Below are positions 25,063 through 34,700 of a stretch of DNA of 64,000 nucleotides, piece by piece. The DNA comes from Arthrobacter sp. NicSoilB4. GTDB taxonomy: Bacteria; Actinomycetota; Actinomycetes; Actinomycetales; Micrococcaceae. Each line of letters starts with the position of its first letter. The first letter of the stretch is position 1. The DNA lies in NCBI RefSeq assembly GCF_019977335.1, contig NZ_AP024653.1:868001-932000 (forward strand), read 5' to 3'. The notes beneath the pieces were generated by a model, which saw only the letters and a list, made by a program, of their open reading frames with translations, did not search any database and was not told the origin of the DNA. Both the position numbers and the translations under genes were made by a program.

Positions 25063-27121
25063 ATCCGGCAATATGGGGTCAAAGCTCGCGGAGTTCGCCA
25101 AGCGGGAGTACCCGGACTCGAAGGCAGACCTCTTCGCAATGTTCATCGAACGTTGTTTGAATACCTGCTTGCGCTTCGGTGCCGTTTCCATGATAACGAT
25201 GCAAGGCTGGCTATTTCTCACAACCTACACCAATCTCAGATCACGGGTTTCTGCAAATAGTGGCGTGCACTCCCTGGCGCATTTCGGCACAAGGGCATTC
25301 GACAGCATCGGTGGTGAAGTCGTTGCAACCGCAGCGTTCACCTTAGTCAGGGGAGCAACAGCGGACCGGGTTGGGTCTTTCATTCGGTTGACGGGCGGCT
25401 CAAACGAGACTCATAAATCCGAAATGCTACTGAATGTTTGTCGTGGAATTGACAAAGAATTTCTATATCGGACGAGCTTTTCGGCCCTCGCTAAGATCCC
25501 CGGGTCGCCAGTGGCATATTGGGTTTCGCCGCAGGTGGCAGAGGCATTCAATGGAAGCGAAATGATTGGCGCCCGAGCGAAGAAGGGATTGAGCTGCAGC
25601 GGAACTGACGCCTACTACCGATACTTCTGGGAAGTCTCGAAGGCCAAGCTCGCTTCGCATTCGGGGAGCAAATGGTTTTCCATCACTAAAGGCGGGGCGT
25701 ATCGTAAGTGGTATGGAAATAATGAGTTTGTGATCAATTGGGAAAACAATGGTAATGAGTTGCGCAGCCGTCGAGACGTATCGGGAAAGCCGCTTGCTGC
25801 AATAAGGAACGAAGGAGAATACTTTCGTGCCGGTCTTTCGTGGAATGATGTTTCGAGTAACAAACTCGCCGTTCGAGTTGTTCCTAGCGGTGCCATTCCT
25901 ACAGACTCAGGGCCAATGATTTACGATGACCTGCAGTCCCTCCGTATTGCCGGGATCTTGAATTCCGCTGTGGCTGAGCGGTTCACAGACATACTATGCA
26001 CGTCACTTCATTACGGGGTGGGACAGATCGCCGCTTTTCCACTCAAGAATGCTGGCACCCCGAGGCGAGACCCAGACCTAGAGCGTTTGGTGGAATTAGC
26101 ACGCCAAGACTGGGATGAGAGCGAAAACTCGCCTGGGTTCGAAGGGAGCGTTCTCTTGGCGGCGGGCCATTTCAAGAGCATCAGTGAGTCGGTTTCAGCC
26201 GTGACTGAATCATGGCAAAGGAGAGTTGAGGAAGTATCCGATCTTGAGACCCGCAACAACGCCGCCGTCTTGGAAGCCTACGGACTCTCATCGACCATCA
26301 ACGCCGAGATCGAACCAGCGGACGTAACGCTTACGTGCAACCCTGCATACCGTTTCGGCGGAGGTGTCGATCAATCCGACGGCTATCGACTTCTGGGACG
26401 GGATGCGATCAACAGTTTCGTCTCATACGCGGTCGGTTGTATGTTCGGACGATTCAGTCTGGACGCGCCCGGTCTGGTGTTGGCAGATCATGGTGACTCG
26501 TTGGCAGAGTATCTAGCGAGGGTGCCGTCGCCCTCGTTTATGCCGGATGAGGACAACGTGCTTCCGGTGCTGTCGGACGGTTGGTTTGATGACGACATCG
26601 TCGAGCGGTTCCGCGAGTTCCTGAAGGCCTCCTTCGGTGAGGAGCATTTCGAGGAGAACCTTCGGTCCGTCGAAGATGCACTGGGCAAGGACATCCGGAA
26701 GTACTTTGTGCAGGACTTCTACAAGGACCACGTGCAGCGGTACAAGAAGCGTCCGATCTACTGGATGTTCTCCTCGCCGAAGGGCTCCTTCAACGCGCTG
26801 ATCTACATGCACAGATACCGGCCCGACACGGTGAGCGTGGTGCTGAACGATTACCTGCACGAGTTCCAGGCGAAGCTGCGGGCACGCCGGTCCAACCTGG
26901 ACCAGACGGGGGTGTCGACGTTGTCGACGGCGAAGGAGCAGACGGCTGCGCGGAAGGAATCGGAGCAGATCGGGAAGATGCTGCTGGAGCTGGAGGCGTG
27001 GGAGCAGAGCGTGCTGTACCCGCTGGCGACGGAACAGATCGACATAGACCTGGACGACGGGGTCAAGGCCAACTACTCCAAATTCGGGACGGCGCTACAC
27101 AACAAGTTCACGGGGTTCTGA
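23651..27121 (+). CDS. pglX: BREX adenine methyltransferase PglX, copy 2
   Basis: The second 1,156-aa PglX has its own ribosome site (AGGGGATAGAC before ATG 23651). Residues 1-471 equal copy 1 except Gly366; DPACGSGH and NPPY are intact, so the catalytic part should work. From residue 472 to about 924 the sequence differs completely (MGSGNMGSKLAEFAKREYPD onward), consistent with a different DNA target. From residue 925 (SYAVGCMFGRFSLD) it aligns again with copy 1, but with many silent and some amino-acid differences. Its stop overlaps the brxL start (TGATG). Two intact PglX in one operon predicts two methylated motifs. Confidence 0.95.
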   Translation: MDLSLLRGFAAGVRVELVGVVGARLAGVLLPGSVERVEFPEAVRRLESVVARSGRDVVVDQVAYTWFNRLVALRFMDVNGYTGVGVVSPAGGAVAGQPEVLADAKAGHIDVEVVGEKVRDRVIGLLSGSVVSGDAQGEAFKLLLAAYCNHWAGPMPFMFERTGDFTELLVPDDLLSDRSIVARILRTLTPEVCSDVEVIGWLYQFYIAARKDEVFAGFKKNKKATAVEIPAATQLFTPHWIVKYLVENSLGRLWLLNNPASDLASRMEYYIAPVEPETDFLKITGPEELKVLDPACGSGHMLTYAFDLLFLMYEEAGYAPSDIPGLILKHNLFGAEIDPRAGALAAFALVMKARAQQKSFLNPGKGTAPNICVLEPVRFTADELEMLVTRGGDKHAEVAFWQAFEDADTFGSLIRPNQELIAPLAAHVESLGEAETLFAGEVLDRARTVLRQSEYLSTRYHVVVANPPYMGSGNMGSKLAEFAKREYPDSKADLFAMFIERCLNTCLRFGAVSMITMQGWLFLTTYTNLRSRVSANSGVHSLAHFGTRAFDSIGGEVVATAAFTLVRGATADRVGSFIRLTGGSNETHKSEMLLNVCRGIDKEFLYRTSFSALAKIPGSPVAYWVSPQVAEAFNGSEMIGARAKKGLSCSGTDAYYRYFWEVSKAKLASHSGSKWFSITKGGAYRKWYGNNEFVINWENNGNELRSRRDVSGKPLAAIRNEGEYFRAGLSWNDVSSNKLAVRVVPSGAIPTDSGPMIYDDLQSLRIAGILNSAVAERFTDILCTSLHYGVGQIAAFPLKNAGTPRRDPDLERLVELARQDWDESENSPGFEGSVLLAAGHFKSISESVSAVTESWQRRVEEVSDLETRNNAAVLEAYGLSSTINAEIEPADVTLTCNPAYRFGGGVDQSDGYRLLGRDAINSFVSYAVGCMFGRFSLDAPGLVLADHGDSLAEYLARVPSPSFMPDEDNVLPVLSDGWFDDDIVERFREFLKASFGEEHFEENLRSVEDALGKDIRKYFVQDFYKDHVQRYKKRPIYWMFSSPKGSFNALIYMHRYRPDTVSVVLNDYLHEFQAKLRARRSNLDQTGVSTLSTAKEQTAARKESEQIGKMLLELEAWEQSVLYPLATEQIDIDLDDGVKANYSKFGTALHNKFTGF

Positions 27122-29262
27122 TGGATGCTGAGACCGTCCTCGATACGAACCAGGGAAAGGGGCATACCACTGTGTCGCTCGATCAAAAGATTAACAGCGT
27201 CTTTGCGGGCTCTGTGGTGCGTAAAGACCTCGTCAAAACGGTCAAAGGCAACGCGATTGTGCCCTCATACGTCTTGGAATATCTGCTTGGACAGTACTGT
27301 GCCACAGATGACGAGGCACAGATCCAGGGCGGTATCGTATCCGTGCGAAGGATCCTCGCCGACCACTACGTGCACCGCAACGAATCCGAGCTCGTGCGCT
27401 CGACCATCCGCGAACGTGGACGCCACAAAGTCATCGACAAGATCAGCGTGACGCTTAACGACAAGGACGATGTCTATGAAGCCAGCTTCTCGAACCTGAA
27501 ACTGAGCAAGGTGCTTGTCGACGCGGGGACGGTAAAGCAGCACCCCAAGCTGCTGGTCAGCGGAGTATGGTGCTTGGCAGACGTCGAGTACGAGCACTCG
27601 CCCGACAAAGGCCAGAGCCCGTGGATCCTTGCCTCCCTCAAGCCGATCCAGCTCTCCAGTTTTGACCTGGACGCCTATTTGTCGAACCGGGCTGAGTTCA
27701 CCACCAACGAGTGGATTGACTTGCTGATCCAGTCGATCGGGTTCAATCCGGAGATGTTCGACCGCCGCGCCAAACTCATCCAGCTGATTCGGCTCATTCC
27801 TTACTGCGAACGCAACTTCAACCTGGTCGAGCTGGGTCCCAAAGGCACCGGCAAATCCCACATCTATTCGGAGTTCTCGCCGCACGGGATGCTGATCTCC
27901 GGTGGAGAAATCACGGTCCCGAAGCTTTTCGTGAACAACGCCAACGGGCGGCTGGGACTCGTCGGCTACTGGGACGCCGTGGCATTCGACGAGTTTGCAG
28001 GCAAGACAAAGAAGTCGGACAAAGCTCTGGTCGACATTATGAAGAACTACATGGCGAACAAGACGTTCTCGCGGGGCGTGGAGACACTCGGTGCAGAGGC
28101 TTCAATGGTCTTTGTGGGCAACACTCAGCACACGGTTCCCCATATGCTGAAGCACTCGGACCTCTTCGACGAGCTGCCGCCGTCGTACCACGATGCTGCT
28201 TTCCTCGATCGATTGCACCACTACATCCCCGGCTGGGAAGTGGACATCATCCGTGGTGAGATGTTCTCCGCCGGATACGGGTTCGTAGTCGATTACATCG
28301 CTGAGATCCTGAAATCCCAGCGGGCCCACGACTACTCCGACCGCTACACGGAGTTCTTCACGCTCTCGGCGGACATTTCTACTCGAGACCGCGACGGTAT
28401 ACATAAGACATTCTCGGGACTCATGAAAATCTTGTACCCGCACGGTGATGCCAGCGTAGAGGAGATCGAAGAGATACTGCGCCTGGCAATTGAGGGAAGG
28501 AAACGAGTCAAGGACCAGATCCTCCGAATCGATAAAACCATGTCGGCGGTGAAGTTCGGCTACGAGACGCTCGAGGGCGAGTGGCAAGGCGTCGCTACGG
28601 CCGAGGAACTTCGGTACCCCAGTATTTACAACCGGCTAGGCGGCCAGCCGGAATCCGACGGTGGCAACACGCAGCAAGGCGGAGGTGGGACAGATAACGG
28701 CGGTGGTCCGTCGACGTCCCATGCCCCATCTGAAGACGAAGCTGCGACGGTTGCCCCGCGGCCGTCGTCGCAACCGTTGGGGCAGACTCTAACTTTCCAA
28801 AACGGCCAAACTGGGGCGAGCTACGAGAGGATATTCGGCCCCTATCTGGCCGGGGCGACGAGTGTCGTCTTGGAAGATCCGTATCTTCGCACCCCGCACC
28901 AAATGCGCAACCTGGTCGACTTCATCGCCACTTGGGCGCGACTGATCCAACCGGGTGATGAAGTGAATCTCTTAGTGAAGACAGTGCAAGATGACGACCC
29001 GGGGTATGCACAGAGACAGCTTGGAGACCTCGTGCAGATCAAGGGATCGGTCGAGGCTGCCGGGATAAAGATGGACGTGCAGCTCTTGGAACCGGCGGAG
29101 CTACACGACCGTTGGGTGAGGACTGATACCGGATGGGACATTTCGCTTGGACGTGGGCTGGACATGTTCGAGAAGTCGGAGAAGCAGCTCTACCTTGGTC
29201 AAAGTGTTCAAGAGTTCCGCAGGGTTAAATCGTTTAATGTGATCTACCAGCGCACCTCTTAG
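27121..29262 (+). CDS. brxL: BREX effector BrxL with MIT C-terminal-like domain
   Basis: I place the start at ATG 27121, overlapping the pglX2 stop, giving 713 aa. The N-terminal BrxL domain (LDQKINSVFAGSVVRKDLVK) precedes an AAA+ core with Walker A GPKGTGKSH (239-247) and VAFDEFAGKTKKSDKALVD. BrxL is the DNA-binding AAA+ effector of type 1 BREX. After about residue 505 there is a Gly/Asn/Ser-rich linker and then a domain (LEDPYLRTPHQMRNLVDFIA, HDRWVRTDTGWDISLGRGLD) that looks like the phospholipase-D-like MIT C-terminal domain, in the place where classical BrxL carries its Lon-type fold. I see no Lon Ser-Lys dyad. Confidence 0.9.
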   Translation: MDAETVLDTNQGKGHTTVSLDQKINSVFAGSVVRKDLVKTVKGNAIVPSYVLEYLLGQYCATDDEAQIQGGIVSVRRILADHYVHRNESELVRSTIRERGRHKVIDKISVTLNDKDDVYEASFSNLKLSKVLVDAGTVKQHPKLLVSGVWCLADVEYEHSPDKGQSPWILASLKPIQLSSFDLDAYLSNRAEFTTNEWIDLLIQSIGFNPEMFDRRAKLIQLIRLIPYCERNFNLVELGPKGTGKSHIYSEFSPHGMLISGGEITVPKLFVNNANGRLGLVGYWDAVAFDEFAGKTKKSDKALVDIMKNYMANKTFSRGVETLGAEASMVFVGNTQHTVPHMLKHSDLFDELPPSYHDAAFLDRLHHYIPGWEVDIIRGEMFSAGYGFVVDYIAEILKSQRAHDYSDRYTEFFTLSADISTRDRDGIHKTFSGLMKILYPHGDASVEEIEEILRLAIEGRKRVKDQILRIDKTMSAVKFGYETLEGEWQGVATAEELRYPSIYNRLGGQPESDGGNTQQGGGGTDNGGGPSTSHAPSEDEAATVAPRPSSQPLGQTLTFQNGQTGASYERIFGPYLAGATSVVLEDPYLRTPHQMRNLVDFIATWARLIQPGDEVNLLVKTVQDDDPGYAQRQLGDLVQIKGSVEAAGIKMDVQLLEPAELHDRWVRTDTGWDISLGRGLDMFEKSEKQLYLGQSVQEFRRVKSFNVIYQRTS

Positions 29263-29291
29263 GCATACTGCGCAGCCCGCGGTGTCCGAGC

Positions 29292-29316
29292 CGGCCCTAA
29301 CTCAGTGCTCGGGCCG
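29292..29316. terminator. Weak hairpin between brxL and the GmrSD gene
   Basis: CGGCCC at 29292-29297 pairs with GGGCCG at 29311-29316 across a 13-nt loop, in the convergent space between brxL and the gmrSD-type gene. There is no T-run on either side, so termination is uncertain. The rest of 29263-29434 shows nothing recognisable. Confidence 0.3.
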
Positions 29317-29434
29317 ACCGGATTGTGAATTACGAGGGACGGGAGGTGGCGCGACAGATTGGAAAAGAGAACCATAAGGGAGTCCGCAGTGTGTTCGAGA
29401 CTGGAGCCGAGGCCTCTCGTTGATACCACCCCGT

Positions 29435-31276
29435 TTAGACGAGGTTCGCGACGGAGAGCAGATCTGCCGGATCCCAAATTTTCTGGGCTATTTCGCGGTA
29501 CAAATGGCCCCGCTCTATTACGTCCTTCTTCTTGAAAGACGTGTAGGGCTTGAAGGGGAGATTTGTCTTCTTCACGAACTGCATAAAGCCTGGGCTCTTC
29601 TCATATCCCTGGCTATGAAGCGATCGCGCCAGGATGTTTTGCGAGAGGTAGTGGGGAAGCTTTTTCTCATACTCGTCGTCGTTGTAGCTGGCGTTGAAGG
29701 ACTTGGGGAGCAGCAGCAGATCACCGATAAGGTTTCGATGCTCCCCGAAGTCATGTGCGTGGGCGAACTCTTCCGTGTGCCGCTCTGCATGGTCGGCCCA
29801 GATGTGTTCGACCTCGTATCGCACCTTTGTTGCATTAGTCAGCTCGCGGTATTTGGGAGCTTCGCCGGACTGCAATGAAACGTAGTCTGTAATACGCGCC
29901 AGCAACCTGTGTACCTGGAAACGGTTCTGCTGATGCAGGCGAAGGTGGTCATTACTCTCGAATGTCTCTGATTCCGCGAGCAGCGAGGCATGTAGACGTT
30001 TTGCCAACTCGCTGACGCTCAATTGGCGGATATCTCTCATGATTACGAACATTGCATAGGACATTGTGGAGTAAGCGATGCTCCGAGAGTTCCAGGTCCT
30101 CCATGCCAGCAGAATGTCGAGATATCTTCCGACGAGTTCAAGCTTGGTGTCTACGACGTGGTCTGAATCGTCCGGCGTGAGTGGCGCGAGGAGAAGCTGA
30201 TGCTGCAGGGTGAATCCGCGATCGGCGTTGTAGCCGATGAACTCCAAGCCAGGCGCAGTCTGTTTCCAAGTCGCCGCGTTGACCACGCGAATATATTGCC
30301 GGCTGTAGAAGTCAAGGTCGGTCGAAATGAAATCGTAGAACCCGGCTGACTTGGTCAGACCTACTCGTTTGGCTTCGCCCCGAAGCCACCTGTGAAACTC
30401 TGTTCCAATCCGGTCCCAGTCCTCGGGCTTTGCCGCCTTCTTGCGTTCGCGGATCTTAAGTGCGTACTGGCTCCTAAGCCAAGTCTTGAGGAAGTCGGAG
30501 TCCCCGTCTCGATCCAAGTCGCCCAGCTCGAGCATCCGGTGGCGCCACTGGTCATTGGCCCCTGCTCTCAGCGGGCCGTCACTGATGTTGGCCAGAAGGT
30601 AGCCCTTCAGCATGTCTGCGGGAGTCAATTTGAGTCCACGATCATTCATGGTCTCAAAGATGGTGTAAGCGTCGTCGTCCGTGTAGGCGGTTATCTGAAC
30701 GATCTGAACGCGGTAGATCAGCCAATCTATGAAGAACGGTAGAGCGTCTTCCCGGAGCTCCTCCGGGAAGACATCGTCGAGCTCGTCGTAGCGCGCAGCG
30801 AGATTTCGGACAGACTCGGAGGCATGTTCGGCGGGGGTGCATGTTCCGCTTTCAAAGAGGGCGGTCATGCAAGAAACCCGGTCTGCAACGTCGAGGTTGA
30901 ACGACTTCTTTCCGTACTTCTCGACCATGAGTAAATCGTCGATCAATACCTGGTCGTGCCGTTCTCCCTGCAGTCGCCGCAAAAAAGTCAGGAGGAGGGT
31001 CAAACTCGTAAGTCGCTGCTGGCCGTCAACGATAAACGGGACTGAATCTTTCTCCGAGATGATGATGGATCCAAGGAAGTAGTACGGATACTTCTCGACC
31101 TGACTCCGTTCGTGCGTTGGATCCCAGGCCTCGGAAAACTTTCCAGTCAGGTCGTTTACAAGTTCCTTTAGCTGTTTCGGTTCCCACTTGTACTCGCGCT
31201 GGTAGTAGTCGATTGAGTAGCGGTTGCCTTTAAGAATGTCGTTCACAGACTTGGCGATACCGTCGATCTTCTTCAC
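29435..31276 (-). CDS. GmrSD/BrxU-type modification-dependent restriction enzyme (DUF262-DUF1524)
   Basis: The 613-aa protein begins at GTG 31276 with GGAGG about 9 nt upstream. The N-terminal DUF262 (GmrS/ParB-like NTPase) half has YYQREYKW, IVDGQQRLT (82-90) and FETMNDRGLKLTPADMLKG (207-225). The C-terminal DUF1524 (GmrD) His-metal nuclease half has VEHIWADH (489-496) and HRNLIGDLLLLPKSFNAS (513-530). Such fused proteins cleave DNA with modified, often glucosylated or hydroxymethylated, cytosine. BrxU, of this family, is known to accompany BREX and covers phages whose modified DNA escapes it. Convergent with brxL, so separately transcribed. Confidence 0.92.
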   Translation of the reverse strand: MKKIDGIAKSVNDILKGNRYSIDYYQREYKWEPKQLKELVNDLTGKFSEAWDPTHERSQVEKYPYYFLGSIIISEKDSVPFIVDGQQRLTSLTLLLTFLRRLQGERHDQVLIDDLLMVEKYGKKSFNLDVADRVSCMTALFESGTCTPAEHASESVRNLAARYDELDDVFPEELREDALPFFIDWLIYRVQIVQITAYTDDDAYTIFETMNDRGLKLTPADMLKGYLLANISDGPLRAGANDQWRHRMLELGDLDRDGDSDFLKTWLRSQYALKIRERKKAAKPEDWDRIGTEFHRWLRGEAKRVGLTKSAGFYDFISTDLDFYSRQYIRVVNAATWKQTAPGLEFIGYNADRGFTLQHQLLLAPLTPDDSDHVVDTKLELVGRYLDILLAWRTWNSRSIAYSTMSYAMFVIMRDIRQLSVSELAKRLHASLLAESETFESNDHLRLHQQNRFQVHRLLARITDYVSLQSGEAPKYRELTNATKVRYEVEHIWADHAERHTEEFAHAHDFGEHRNLIGDLLLLPKSFNASYNDDEYEKKLPHYLSQNILARSLHSQGYEKSPGFMQFVKKTNLPFKPYTSFKKKDVIERGHLYREIAQKIWDPADLLSVANLV

Positions 31277-31728
31277 TGCGTATTACCTCCGGAGAGTGGG
31301 CCGAGACTCGGGGTCCGTTCAGGGGCGACTGTGTTTCCGCGTTGTCCGGGCAAAGACGCTTAGACCGCCAGCTCCGTGAATCTATCAGCCGGCAGCGCGT
31401 ACGGTGAGCAACACACCGTGGGGCAGATCCAAGCAGGCTCCCATGCCCGTTGGACACCTGACCCCAAAGATTCTCTAAGGTGTTTCTGTTTATTTGTGCG
31501 GCTCTTAGACCAGGGTGAACATGGCACCTGATTCAGTCTCCGGAACTGCGGCAGCCGGCAGACCTTGACCCAAGTTGAAGAGCGTCGGCAAGGCGCTGCA
31601 GGAAAATGAGTGGCGGTTGTGATGCGAGACTTAATTGAATGACGAAGTTACGGTTGGGAGACCCCCGTTCACGCATTACTCTGAGTTGAATTGATGGTGG
31701 CTCAAATGCCGCAGATGGGGGAAACACA
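31277..31728. other. Divergent intergenic region
   Basis: 452 nt between the divergent gmrSD-type gene and the giant helicase gene. It must hold promoters for both. No frame with coding character, tRNA or strong hairpin was found. AT-richer sequence at about 31465-31500 and 31625-31695 is where promoters are most likely, but no clear -35/-10 pair can be named. Confidence 0.5.
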
Positions 31729-34700
31729 ATGGGGCTTTCTAACCGCGAGTACGTTGGCCGTGCTCTGGATACCTTGGCAGCCGGCCTTCGTTCCTACATT
31801 GCTTCAGTTCTGGAAGTTGCTGCGCCTGGCATTTCCTGGCCGAAGCTTCTGGAGCACAAGGACGCTAGCGCTGGCAGACCGCCGATGACATATTCGCCCA
31901 CGGATCTCAGCGTGCAGCTGCGCGTCATGACCGAGTCCCTGGGAACGCTAGGTTACCCCTTCAACCTTAGCCACGACGCCCGGAGCTACACCTCCGAGCT
32001 TCGCCAGACCCGTAACCTTTGGGCCCACAACGAGACTTTCGATGACGCCGACACGTTTCGCGCTCTGGATACGGTTGGCCGTCTCGCCAAGCACCTGGAG
32101 CTGAAAGGCGCCGCACAAGCGCTGACCGCCCTGCTCGATGAATACAAGACGCGCGACGCTGCAGATGACGCCATCGATGTGCCGGATACTGGCAGTGGGA
32201 ACGCAGCAGAAGAGCTTACAGACCCGAACCGCGCGCCCCACCACCCGGTGAAGCAACACCCCGTCACCGTGGAGATTACCGCAGCCGAGTCGCTCAGTTA
32301 TTCCATGGTGCACAACGGCTTCAAGTTCGTGCGTCAGATCAAGATCACGAACCCGGGCACGGAGATCCGCGGTGCTGTGGTCCGCGTGGAGGTGTTTGCC
32401 AGCACGGGCAGGATCTCAGAGGACTTTCAGCAGTACGTTGACCTTGCGGCTGGGCAGGCAATCGTCTTGGACGATGTTGACGTGCACGTCTCCGCGGCCA
32501 CGATGTATGAGCTTTCCGACAAGCAGCCTGGCAGAGTGGTTGTCACGATCGAGTCCTTTGCGGCCGGGCCGGCGGCAAAGGAACTGGGCAAGGCCGAAGC
32601 GCGCCTTCAGCTCCTCCCGGCCCAGCTATGGATAGCCGGCAGAGGTCTGGTTTCGTACGAGTTCTTGGCTGCCTTCGTGCAGCCGCATCACCCGGCCATT
32701 TCCAAGCTGGTCTCCGAGGCCGCCGACCTTCTGGAGAAAGCTACTGGCCGCAGCAGCCTCGACGGCTACATGGACAGCGCCGAGCGGGTGGACGAAATTG
32801 TCTTCGCGCTTGCCCAGGCGGCAAGCAAGCGCGACATCCGCTACAGCATGCCACCCGCCAGTTGGGGCGTTCAGGGCCAACAGATCCGCACCCCTGCGCA
32901 AGTTCTGGAAGACCGCCTCGGAACCTGCCTCGATACGACGATTGTCATGGCGGCCGCGCTGGAGTTCTGCGGCATCGCCCCGCTCCTGTGGCTCGTGAAC
33001 GGGCACGCCTTCCTTGGGTACTGGCGGGAGGACACATCGCTTTCAACGGCAGCTTCCGACGATGTGCCCGAACTCATCAGCCTTGTTCAGCGTGGTTTCA
33101 TCGGCCTCATTGAAACCACTATGCTGACCGGCCGTCAGCTCATCACGCCAGCGTCGCTACGCAGCAGCCCTGAGTCCGATTACATCGAAGCGGGACAAGA
33201 GAAGATTCAAGCGGTTACCGACATCCGGCGGGCCCGCTTTGATGGCATCCACCCCTTGCCAGCTCGGACCACTAGTGAGTCCGGCGAGAACGTAGTCACC
33301 AACTACGTCCCGCAGCCCAAAGTTGCCCCCGTTGTTCCTGAGAAACAAGGCAAGGGCGCCCGGCATGATGGGACCGCGTCAGATGTTCCTGCGCGAGTCA
33401 CGCAGTGGAAGAACGCATTGCTGGATCTCAGCCTCAGAAACAGGCTGATCAACTTCACGGACACGGCACGATTTCCCCTGGCAGTTCCAAGCACATGGAT
33501 TGGCCCGTTCGAAGATCTCGTCAACAATGGCACATCCATCAGCCTGATTCCGTCCAACCAGATCAGCGCCGTCAACCAGGAACGAGGCATCCGCTTCGGC
33601 CGCGATCTCCCGCAGGACGAACTGATTGGCATGCTCAGCGCAAAGAAGGCCGTCTACGCGGAGGTCTCCGAGGAGGCTTACAACTCCAAAATGCGCGGGC
33701 TGGCCTACAAGGCCAAGACCCAGACAGAGGAAACCGGCGCCAATAACCTGTATCTGGCCCTCGGCAGCCTCCTGTGGGAACTCGATGGCCGTACCCTCCG
33801 CTCGCCGCTGGTGCTCGTCCCCGTCAACCTCGCCTCGGCCGGAAAGAATGGGCTGTACCGGGTCACGCTGGACGAGGCTGGGCAGTCAACGCCCAACTAC
33901 TGCCTGCTGGAAAAGCTTGCCCAGAGCCATGGGCTTCGAATTCCCGGTCTGGCGGAGCCGGCGGAAGACGGTTCCGGCATCGACTTGGACGCTGCTTTCA
34001 AGGCAGTCAGGGAAGCTGTCTCTGCCAAGGGGCTGGCTTTCCGGGTGGAGAACACGGTGGACCTGTCCATGCTGCAGTTCGCAAAGTTCCGGCTATGGAA
34101 AGACCTGGACGAAAGCTGGGAGCAGTTCGCCAAAAACCGCCTCGTGGACCACCTCATCAGCAGCCCGACGGAGGTTTTCAACGACCCGATAAAGGCGGCA
34201 GAGGAGGCGGACCTCGATGCTCTGTCTGCACAGTGCCCCATCCCGGCCGACTCGTCGCAGCTGCAGGCTGTCGCATCGGCGGTAGCTGGCCAGACCTTCG
34301 TGCTCGAAGGACCGCCCGGCACCGGCAAGTCCCAGACCATCACTAACCTGCTCACCCGCGCGATCGTTGAGGGTAAGCGTGTCTTGTTCGTAGCCGAAAA
34401 GCGCGCCGCCCTGGACGTCGTGCAGAAGCGCCTCGAAGAGGTGGGCATGGGCCCGTTCTCACTTGATCTGCACGACAAGGGGAGTAAACCTGCTGCCGTC
34501 CGTGCCCAAATCAAGCACGCGTTGGAGCTGCGTCTGGATTCCGACGCCCAGCAGCTCGACACCGCCTCGACCGACCTCGCCTCCGCGCGCCGCGGTCTCA
34601 TCCGCTATGCCAGCCGTCTCCACGAGGAAAACGGCGCTCAGCTCTCCCTGTACAGCGCCCGGACCAAAGCTTTGACGTTCGATACAGATAATTCGGCGCT

